From positions 9,151-73,150 of the forward strand of contig JBBTXG010000008.1 in assembly GCA_038062375.1 (NCBI GenBank): 64,000 nt of DNA, written 5' to 3'. The position numbers and the translations under genes were made by a program. Shown here in pieces: positions 57,898-64,000 of this stretch. This stretch comes from JBBTXG01 sp038062375. Lineage in GTDB: Bacteria > Patescibacteriota > Minisyncoccia > Minisyncoccales > UBA10102. Numbering within the stretch: position 1 is the first letter of the stretch; each line of letters starts with the position of its first letter. The notes under the pieces are model-generated. The model did no database searches, was not told the origin of the DNA, and saw nothing but the letters and a program-made list of their open reading frames with translations.

Positions 57898-59634
57898 TTA
57901 TGTATGCTTGTCTTTCAGAAATGATAACATCTTTTCGAGAGGCCACGCATTGATAATATCCCCCTGTGTTGCCCAGCCGCGTCTCGCTTGGGCAATGCCG
58001 TACGCGAGGTATCGAATATGCTCTCTGCTGTGAGCATCAGAGTCGATTGCCAATTTTACTCTGGCTTCCACTGCTTTCCGGATGTCTGTATCTTTCAAAT
58101 CCAAACGTTCAGGATACGCATTGATTTCTAAAATCGTGCCGGTCCTCTTTGCGGTTTGAATAATCACATCCATATCAACTTCATACGGTTGGCGTTTTTG
58201 GATGAGACGACCCGTAGGATGAAAAAGAATATCTACATGCGGATTTTCCATGGCGCGCCTGATTCTTTCGGTCATATCTTTCTTGCTCATTTTGAAGTTC
58301 GAGTGCACTGCTGCTCCTACGACCGTAAGCTTTGCAAGTACTTCGTCCTTGATATCGAGCGTGCCATCCTTTCGAATGTTCACCTCTGCTCCTTTCAAGA
58401 TTCGAAATTTTGACTTTTGAATTTTGAATTTTAAATTTATCCTATCAATCTCTCGCATCTGACGCAAAAGCTTCTTCTCGTCTGATCCTTTCGTCATTGC
58501 AAGATCTCTTGTATGGTCGGTAATAGCAATATATTCGAGCCCCTGCCCTTTTGCCTCTTTTGCCATTTCTTCAATAGAATTACTCCCATCAGTCCAATTT
58601 GTTTGAATCTGGAGGTCTCCCTTCAAGGATCCATAAGGAATAAGGTGGGGAAGTTTTCCTTGAAGCCCCATCTCAATTTCACCTTGATCCTCACGAAGTT
58701 CAGCTTCAATATAGGGCATCCCCAACACACGATATACCTCTTCTTCAGTCCTGCAGGCGATACGCTTTTTCCCCCGAAACACTCCGTACTCGCTCACCTT
58801 GTATCCTTTCTCTGCTGCCAAGGTGCGCAGCTTTACATTGTGCTCTTTGGATCCCGTAAAATACTGGAGTCCTGCGCCAAAAATTTCTTCCGGGAGCACC
58901 CTCACGTCAATATCAAATCCTTGAAGGGTATGCACCGATACCTTCGTGGGACCCTTTCCCCATATCTTGTTATACTTTACTTGAGAGAGAAAATAATCAA
59001 TTGCTCCTTCGGGGTCTTTCGTGGTGATTAAAATATCTACATCCCCAACTGTTTCTTTCATGCGACGGAAAGAACCAGCGGCAACCGCTTCTCTCACAAG
59101 CCGAGAACCTTTCAGTAAGGAAATAAGCTCTTCCACGTAAGGGGAGATGGTGCCCAGAAGCCATCGCCCCCTTGATCTCTTTGCGAACGCAATGCCTTGG
59201 AGAATATTCTGCTCGGTTTTCCTGCCAAAATGGGGAAGCGTTCGTATCTTGCCTGCCTTCGCGGCTTTTTCCAAATCTCCAAGATTCTTGATTTTCAGAT
59301 GCTTCCACAAATCGCGGATCATTTTCGGGCCTATGCCTTCCACAGAACTTAATTCATCAAGATCGACCGGCATTTTCTTCTGGTACTCCTCATAATATCG
59401 AATTTTCCCTGTTTTGAGATATTCTTCGATCTTCCCTGCAATACTCTTTCCCATTCCGGGGATTTTCTCTAAGCCCCCCAAACCTTCTCTCGCATACACG
59501 TCTTCGACAGCCTCTGAAAGCGACTCTAAAACTATTGCCGCCCTTTCGTACGCTTGAGGCTTGAATGGCACATCCTCCATGTGAAGATAAAAAGCGGTAT
59601 GGTATAGAATTTTTGCAATCTCTTGGTTTTTCAT
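57898..59634 (-). CDS. polX: DNA polymerase/3'-5' exonuclease PolX
   Basis: PolX is a family-X repair polymerase with a C-terminal PHP domain. The 578-residue protein has N-terminal HhH motifs (GLGGLEKIPGMGKSIAGKIEE, LSSVEGIGPKMI), the palm with catalytic Asp pair in VGDVDILITT and Asp in VHTLQGFDIDVRV, then the PHP part from about residue 335. PHP motif I, normally HxH, reads GDLQIQTNWTDG, while the later His/Asp/Glu ligands (TDHT, GAEVNI, AAVHS, FHPTG, SDAHS) remain. A low-complexity stretch (LKFKIQKSKFRI, 58395-58440) lies in the PHP part. Confidence 0.93.
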   Translation of the reverse strand: MKNQEIAKILYHTAFYLHMEDVPFKPQAYERAAIVLESLSEAVEDVYAREGLGGLEKIPGMGKSIAGKIEEYLKTGKIRYYEEYQKKMPVDLDELSSVEGIGPKMIRDLWKHLKIKNLGDLEKAAKAGKIRTLPHFGRKTEQNILQGIAFAKRSRGRWLLGTISPYVEELISLLKGSRLVREAVAAGSFRRMKETVGDVDILITTKDPEGAIDYFLSQVKYNKIWGKGPTKVSVHTLQGFDIDVRVLPEEIFGAGLQYFTGSKEHNVKLRTLAAEKGYKVSEYGVFRGKKRIACRTEEEVYRVLGMPYIEAELREDQGEIEMGLQGKLPHLIPYGSLKGDLQIQTNWTDGSNSIEEMAKEAKGQGLEYIAITDHTRDLAMTKGSDEKKLLRQMREIDRINLKFKIQKSKFRILKGAEVNIRKDGTLDIKDEVLAKLTVVGAAVHSNFKMSKKDMTERIRRAMENPHVDILFHPTGRLIQKRQPYEVDMDVIIQTAKRTGTILEINAYPERLDLKDTDIRKAVEARVKLAIDSDAHSREHIRYLAYGIAQARRGWATQGDIINAWPLEKMLSFLKDKHT

Positions 59635-59733
59635 GCAGAGAAGAATTTTTTACCCTTTCTCAACATCACACTTAATTATTGTATCAAAACTAAGACGAAA
59701 AAGAATTCCGCTCAATTGAGATTACAAAAGTTC

Positions 59734-59762
59734 GTGGGCAAATTCTTATTGAATTCGCCCAC
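59734..59762 (-). terminator. Hairpin terminator after the GNAT gene
   Basis: On the minus strand the stem GTGGGCGAATTC pairs with GAATTTGCCCAC around a 5-nt loop, with one G-U pair, followed by GAACTTTTG. It lies about 40 bp beyond the stop at 59800 and separates that gene from polX. Confidence 0.6.
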
Positions 59763-59799
59763 AAAAGAAAATCGGCGTGGAGATTCCCTATTCTCTGCC

Positions 59800-60378
59800 C
59801 TAAAGACGCAGTACCCAATAGGTTCGATCTGGGTACTCCCTATCCCGTATCGGTAGCTCCTCGAAGCCGAGCTTTCCAAGGAGACCCCTAGGGGCATTAG
59901 CCTGGCTATGGGTCCGCCCTATGTAATAAGTGAACCCTTGCCTTCGAAGTTCTTCGATGAGCGCACCAGCAAGGGTTTCTCCAATACTCTGCCTTCGGAA
60001 CGCGTGATGTACACAGAGGGTATCTCCATAAAATACCCTTTGGCCATCCTCGAATAAGTAATTGAGATCCTCGGTACCAGAGATTGTATGGAGAGTAAGA
60101 TCTCGCGGATCTTCTTGGACCTCGAGTAGCACTTCATATCCAAGGATGTACCCTACCAACAATCCCGACTCCGTCTTCGCGAGATACGCTCTGGCATTGC
60201 GGCACATAAGGTCTACTCCAAGCCCGAAGTGAAGACGCGGCAACCCAAACTTATCGTCCCATGGGGGTTCTCGGAAGGCGGCGTAAGCGATAAGGGCGAG
60301 CTTACGAATCAAATCCCCCAGGATATCCTTGCTTAATGTCTCCTGGCTGAAAGGTTGAATCTCTATCCCGTCGGTCAT
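59800..60378 (-). CDS. GNAT-family N-acetyltransferase
   Basis: This 192-residue protein has the start set at 60378 by a strong GGAGG 5 nt upstream. The acetyl-CoA binding segment appears as CVHHAFRRQSIGETLAGALIEELRRQG (the R-x-x-G/A loop reads RRQSIG), and a C-terminal RTHSQANAPRGLLGKLGFEEL matches GNAT strand 5-helix 4. The N-terminal AYAAFREPPWDDKFG is not diagnostic. Substrate is unknown. A 65-bp gap separates it from the next gene upstream. Confidence 0.82.
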   Translation of the reverse strand: MTDGIEIQPFSQETLSKDILGDLIRKLALIAYAAFREPPWDDKFGLPRLHFGLGVDLMCRNARAYLAKTESGLLVGYILGYEVLLEVQEDPRDLTLHTISGTEDLNYLFEDGQRVFYGDTLCVHHAFRRQSIGETLAGALIEELRRQGFTYYIGRTHSQANAPRGLLGKLGFEELPIRDREYPDRTYWVLRL

Positions 60379-60443
60379 TTCATCCTCCATCAAACTCGAA
60401 ACTACTTTCAATATACCACAAGAAGAAAGAGGGTAAAAAGCCA

Positions 60444-61820
60444 TCACCCCCCTCTTGATTTTCCCGAGACCTTGCGCACCTGAAAGGTAAATCTCTCGAG
60501 CATCTCCTCTGGACGGAACCTTCCAATAAATTCCTTTGCCTCGTCTCGAGTTGCCGATGAGAGGTAATACTCAAAGATATGAGTAAATCGATCGACGATG
60601 ATAAATGTTCGCCGAAAATCGAGGTGAAAACCCTTCTCATCTTTCTCAAGGGCCTTTTCGTCAAACAGAAAATCGAAAAACGCCGCGTACCCAGTTGCAA
60701 AGGAATGAAGGTGAGGCCGTTCTTTTGCAAACGCTAAATAGTAAACTCCCTGACAAATTTCCACAAGAGTAATTGCTTCAAGTTCTCGTTCGTTCAAGGC
60801 TCCCTTAAGAAAAAGAAGTTCAGAAACCTTTATGCCGAAAATTTCCGTGTAGGCCTCGTCAAAATAGGGAAAGAAATCTTGAAGTCGTGAAGCTGCATCA
60901 TAGTAGCGCAGCAGCGAGTGACAGATTTCGACAAATGTACTCACCAGGAGAAAAGCCTTCGCCAGCTCTTCTCTGGGGTAACGTTTTTGAAAATCTTGCG
61001 GAAAGAGTTTCTCAAAAATAGGGAAAATCCAGTCTGAAAATCTCTGTTCAATAACTGGCTTAAAAACCGTAGAAATCATTCCGTGTTTTTTAATTAAATA
61101 CAAGTCAGCCGAAGAGGGAAGGTTATCACTCACAAACAGAGAATCCGCATCAGAACCCGCGAGAACAGCAGTGTCTTCCACGCGTATTTTAACTTGAGAG
61201 ATGGGCGCTTTCTTTACTCCTGGGAAATATTTCCTTTGGCTCGCAAGAATCATTGTTCGAAATCCCTCCATCTTTTGTGTTTGCCGTTCATCCAATACTC
61301 CCACGTATGCTTTATAGGAACGTTTTTGAAAGAAAAGCGGATCGAGGTCTCTATCGAAAGGGCCAATGACACAGCCTATTTTTGAATGCGAGGCTTGAAG
61401 CCACAAGGCATTGCTCCTGTCAAAATTATCTTTAAGTAAATCTTCTGCCCTTGCCTGCAGATAGTCTTTGAATGCTTGATCATGACTTTCTGCTGCTGCT
61501 TCTTTTACGAGCACGGCAATTTTTTTCAGTTCTTTTTTGAACTTCTGACTATAGGGGACTACCGCCAGCTTTCCTGCGTGATTTCTTTTAACGAATGTAT
61601 AAGGACTCAGAATTGCAGGATTCTTCTTTGCGGCTTGCTCAAGCTCTTGGCGAGACGCATCTGAAGGATAAAAGCTTGCGCCATCTATCTGATTTTTCTG
61701 TGCCTCATATAAAGGAGATACCAGTTGCGCGGCAGCAATCAACTTTTTGAGCACCTTTTGTTCACCAAGAGAGAGTTTTGACTGATCGACAGGGTATGTT
61801 TTTATAAAAGGAGAGTTCAT
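60444..61820 (-). CDS. M49 (dipeptidyl-peptidase III)-like protein with degenerate zinc motif
   Basis: This 458-residue protein shows the overall pattern of the bacterial M49/NUDX3-associated family. It has an N-terminal helical part (DQSKLSLGEQKVLKKLIAAAQLVSPLYEAQ), a middle with YLIKKHG, and a late region where the family has HExxH, then an acidic box. Here the first reads VEICH (297-301) and the acidic box DEAYTE (321-326), so one zinc-binding His is Val. The following TLVEICQGVYYLAFA and HSFATGYAAFFDFL match the family's later helices. It may be an inactive or altered peptidase. Assignment rests on pattern, not on a search. Confidence 0.5.
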   Translation of the reverse strand: MNSPFIKTYPVDQSKLSLGEQKVLKKLIAAAQLVSPLYEAQKNQIDGASFYPSDASRQELEQAAKKNPAILSPYTFVKRNHAGKLAVVPYSQKFKKELKKIAVLVKEAAAESHDQAFKDYLQARAEDLLKDNFDRSNALWLQASHSKIGCVIGPFDRDLDPLFFQKRSYKAYVGVLDERQTQKMEGFRTMILASQRKYFPGVKKAPISQVKIRVEDTAVLAGSDADSLFVSDNLPSSADLYLIKKHGMISTVFKPVIEQRFSDWIFPIFEKLFPQDFQKRYPREELAKAFLLVSTFVEICHSLLRYYDAASRLQDFFPYFDEAYTEIFGIKVSELLFLKGALNERELEAITLVEICQGVYYLAFAKERPHLHSFATGYAAFFDFLFDEKALEKDEKGFHLDFRRTFIIVDRFTHIFEYYLSSATRDEAKEFIGRFRPEEMLERFTFQVRKVSGKSRGG

Positions 61821-61832
61821 AAGCTCTGCGGG

Positions 61833-62303
61833 TTAGGGTTGATAATGAATCTTCAGCACTCTACATTCCTTGCGTACCATGGATGTTTGAGGTATGACCG
61901 TATCGCCAACTTTCGCTCCCATGAGTGCTTTCCCAATGGGAGATTCATTGGAAATTCGCTTGTGCATGGGGTCTGCTTCCAGGGTTCCTACAATGGTAAA
62001 CTCATCAATCTCCCCGTCTAAGTCCACTGTAACCCTTGCTCCGAAATGTACGATATGACACTTTTCTTTCTCTGGGGGTTTAATGATTTCAATATTATTG
62101 AGGATATTTTCATATTCTGCAATACGAGTTTCCAATAAGCTCATATCCTCTTGAAACAAAAGGTATTCGGGATTGATCTCTTCGGAATGCAAAAGAGACG
62201 GCATCTCGTCTTTTGTTTTGAGTTGCCGAAACTCAAGGAGTTTCGTATATTCCTTTTGAATCTTATCCGCTCCTTCTTTTGTCAAATAAAATTTATTCTC
62301 CAT
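61833..62303 (-). CDS. greA: Transcription elongation factor GreA/GreB
   Basis: This 156-residue protein has an N-terminal coiled coil (about 1-75) and a C-terminal FKBP-like domain (GARVTVDLDGEIDEFTIVG, NESPIGKALMGAKVGDTV). Gre factors stimulate RNA cleavage in backtracked polymerase through the acidic coiled-coil tip, here near KTKDEMPSLLHSEEINPEY. Start is at ATG 62303, not the TTG 9 bp upstream. A leader of about 230 nt precedes it. Confidence 0.9.
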   Translation of the reverse strand: MENKFYLTKEGADKIQKEYTKLLEFRQLKTKDEMPSLLHSEEINPEYLLFQEDMSLLETRIAEYENILNNIEIIKPPEKEKCHIVHFGARVTVDLDGEIDEFTIVGTLEADPMHKRISNESPIGKALMGAKVGDTVIPQTSMVRKECRVLKIHYQP

Positions 62304-62572
62304 CTTTGACAAGCGGTGTTTCTTCTCTGGTTCTGTTCACAAGAGACACCACGAAGATAAAAGCTGGCCCTCTCTGTGGCCAGATTTACATTATTGATGT
62401 TGATAACCTTGGTTGAATCGTATCAAATCAATAAATACCGGCCGCACTTTTGCCTGTGCATGAATTTCCAAATAAGAATCTTGGGGGGAATCCTTCTATG
62501 CTGCAAAAAAAATTCCGCTCTTTCTTATGCATATACATCTTTACTTTATCACTCGGTATTTAACCTTGTCAA
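62304..62572 (-). promoter_or_regulatory. greA promoter and long structured leader
   Basis: On the minus strand TTGACA (62567-62572) and a -10-like TAAAGT (62543-62548) lie about 240 bp before greA. The leader contains two hairpins. CTGGCC-acagagag-GGCCAG is followed by CTTTTATC and resembles an attenuator. GGTGTCTCTT/AAGAAACACC is closer to the start codon. No ORF is seen in this leader; nothing else is recognisable in 62313-62667. Confidence 0.45.
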
Positions 62573-62667
62573 GGATACTTTAGTTTTTAAAGCTTTTCCA
62601 TCCATTTGCTGTAAAATCTAAAGGGGAGAGGCCTCACGAACGGGTGAAAAACGAACTTCTCTCGCAA

Positions 62668-63159
62668 CTAATTAAATTGAGGGAGAAAACCTTTCGGCAC
62701 AATGGGAATTTCTCCGATATGTACATCGAGCTGACGGAGTTCCGGAAGGGTGCGGATTTCATTGGTGATAAACTGTTCGATATCTTCAAGGCTTGAAGCA
62801 AGAAACCCAATCATAAGATTGGAGCGGCCTGCGGTCTTTACCAAATGATAAACCTCTTGACGTTTCGCGAGGCTCTCGACGAGCTTCTCTACGATTTCTC
62901 TCTTTGCTCCGATATAAATTTGAGCTGAAAGGGTATAGAATTGATCAATCTGCAACGTCCCCTGAACTTTGAGGATTTTATCTCTCGTGAGCTTATCTAC
63001 TCTATTTTTTACCGTCACTGCGCTCAAGTTAATCTTTTTGCCGATCTTCGCAAACGATTCTCTCCCGTTGTGCGAGAGGTAAGATAGAATTTCCAAATCC
63101 AACACATTCATCTTATCGAAACGCTTTCGGATTGGCTTGAAGTCTGAAACGTCTTTCAT
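62668..63159 (-). CDS. Lrp/AsnC-family transcriptional regulator
   Basis: This 163-residue protein starts at the ATG at 63159, 7 bp after the EndoQ gene. The helix-turn-helix (DLEILSYLSHNGRESFAKIGKKINLSAVTVKNRVDKL, about 20-60) and the C-terminal RAM/ASNC-like domain (LVKTAGRSNLMIGFLASSLEDIEQFI) are clear. Lrp proteins bind DNA as dimers or octamers and respond to amino acids. The ligand and targets are unknown. A frame reaching 63369 overlaps the upstream gene and is not used. Confidence 0.88.
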   Translation of the reverse strand: MKDVSDFKPIRKRFDKMNVLDLEILSYLSHNGRESFAKIGKKINLSAVTVKNRVDKLTRDKILKVQGTLQIDQFYTLSAQIYIGAKREIVEKLVESLAKRQEVYHLVKTAGRSNLMIGFLASSLEDIEQFITNEIRTLPELRQLDVHIGEIPIVPKGFLPQFN

Positions 63160-63166
63160 AAATTCT

Positions 63167-64000
63167 CTAAAACAAGCTTTTTTGACGAACAAGGCTTCTC
63201 TGATCATTCTCTTGAAATATCTTGATTTTGCCGTATTCTCCATCATATCCTGGCTCAATTGCCACTTTCCCTTCTCGGACCAGGCCAATACCCTCTGCAA
63301 TTTCTGGAAGAGTCGCCGCTCCAAGATCCTCAAGAGATGCCTCAAGCAAAATCTGAAACTCATTGCCAAATTGCTTCACGAGGTTTTCATATTCTTCCCT
63401 TACTTGTTTTGCTCCCACCCCAACGCCAAGAGCATCTCCAATGATCTCTTCTAAAGGAATAAGGCTTCGGAAAGGAATGGCATTCATTGGTTGAAAATCT
63501 TCCGGTCTATCTGCTAACTCTTCTACTCGATTGAGAACCCCAATCGTCAATACTCTTCCACACTTGGGGCATATGTTTTTCTGAAGCTTGCTCTCTTGGG
63601 GCTTCATGCGCACCCCGCAAAGACGATGACCATCATAATGATACTTCCCCTCTTCAGGGAAAAACTCTACAGTGAAGAGAAACTTTGTTGGATCCTTTGT
63701 TTTGATTGCATCGGCAATCGCAAAATAGCTTACCTCAACATCAAACACATTTGCCTCCCTTCCAATCTTAGCTAACGAATGGCTATCGCTATTTGAGATC
63801 AAGGCTACGGTATCGAGCTTTGAAAGCCGCCAGTTCATCGGGGGGTCCGAGCTTAATCCTGTTTCAACTGCATAAATATATTTGGTGTATTCATCAAAAC
63901 ATTCTTCCAAAGAATTAAATCCGGATTTAGACCCGAACACAGAAAACCACGGCGTCCACGCGTGAGCCGGCACCACCATGCAATCAGGAGACGCATCGAG
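63167..64000 (-). CDS. Endonuclease Q-type PHP nuclease, 5' part outside the window
   Basis: The last 277 codons are present and the frame is open to the window edge. The sequence PAHAWTPWFSVFGSKSGFNSLEECF, ETGLSSDPPMNWR, ISNSDSHSLAKIGREANVF and VEFFPEEGKYHYDGHRLCGV matches endonuclease Q. This enzyme nicks DNA 5' of deaminated bases such as uracil and hypoxanthine. A zinc pair (CPKCGRVLTIG) follows, and the protein ends GYDGEYGKIKIF. It is upstream of the Lrp-type gene and 7 bp from it, so a shared transcript is likely. Confidence 0.88.
   Translation of the reverse strand, partial: LDASPDCMVVPAHAWTPWFSVFGSKSGFNSLEECFDEYTKYIYAVETGLSSDPPMNWRLSKLDTVALISNSDSHSLAKIGREANVFDVEVSYFAIADAIKTKDPTKFLFTVEFFPEEGKYHYDGHRLCGVRMKPQESKLQKNICPKCGRVLTIGVLNRVEELADRPEDFQPMNAIPFRSLIPLEEIIGDALGVGVGAKQVREEYENLVKQFGNEFQILLEASLEDLGAATLPEIAEGIGLVREGKVAIEPGYDGEYGKIKIFQENDQRSLVRQKSLF

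Noticed and set aside
63160..63369. N-terminal extension of the Lrp-type protein
   Set aside because: It overlaps the EndoQ coding sequence in another frame and shows no domain.

Overview
The window reads as a piece of a Candidate Phyla Radiation (Patescibacteria) genome, most likely a Parcubacteria-type lineage. Support comes from gene content: a PaaX/Cas2-like single-copy regulator, a compact type IV pilus set, many short TM-anchored surface proteins with GWAW, VGIG and LamG modules, a large family of two-helix 'T4SS pilin' proteins, endonuclease Q, and short low-complexity in-frame inserts in housekeeping enzymes. UGA is used as an ordinary stop. There are three 100-N assembly gaps (32712-32811, 53760-53859, 55357-55456). 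No rRNA, CRISPR array, transposase or prophage was seen.

Layout. 1-12971 (mostly minus) is a type IV pilus locus: minor prepilins (PilW-, PilV- and FimT-like), two surface proteins (LamG/FN3/PKD and dockerin/VGIG), the prepilin peptidase PilD, a divergent PaaX-like regulator with a palindromic promoter, a pilin-like protein, PilC, PilT, a lone receiver domain, PilB, and a two-helix pilin fused to LamG. 13044-18618 holds gyrA, an UlaG-like metallo-hydrolase, a structured intergenic element, an S1-domain protein and a ComF-like protein. 18652-20820 is pilM-pilN-pilO. It leads straight into a nine-gene array (20871-28557) of paralogous two-helix pilins, each joined to a different extracellular domain or to none. 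The tenth copy is the LamG fusion at 12021-12971.

28579-43653 carries lipid/envelope and housekeeping genes: a PAP2-like enzyme, a methyltransferase, Hsp20, a PrsW-like protease, valS (gapped), tsaD, two secreted proteins, an L,D-transpeptidase/D,D-carboxypeptidase fusion, a GT2 glycosyltransferase, recG, four tRNAs (Leu, Glu, Arg, Ser) and a GIY-YIG protein. 43961-63979 carries a permease, an M16 peptidase, glyS, a DUF11-like surface protein, recO, ileS with an inserted histidine-phosphatase domain, argS (gapped), smpB overlapping tmRNA (ssrA), infC-rpmI-rplT, a NUDIX hydrolase, polX, a GNAT protein, an M49-like protein with a degenerate zinc motif, greA, an Lrp-type regulator and the 3' part of an endonuclease Q gene.

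The genes of the first half fit one theme. PilB/PilT/PilC/PilD/PilM/N/O and the minor pilins would build a retractable pilus. The two-helix proteins look like a second, VirB2-like membrane pilin system that displays varied adhesive domains, and three of its transcription units share a TGTGGAAAA box just upstream of the -35 position. The least expected single protein is the isoleucyl-tRNA synthetase (50181-53723), which carries an apparently intact phosphoglycerate-mutase-type phosphatase inside its zinc-ribbon insertion.
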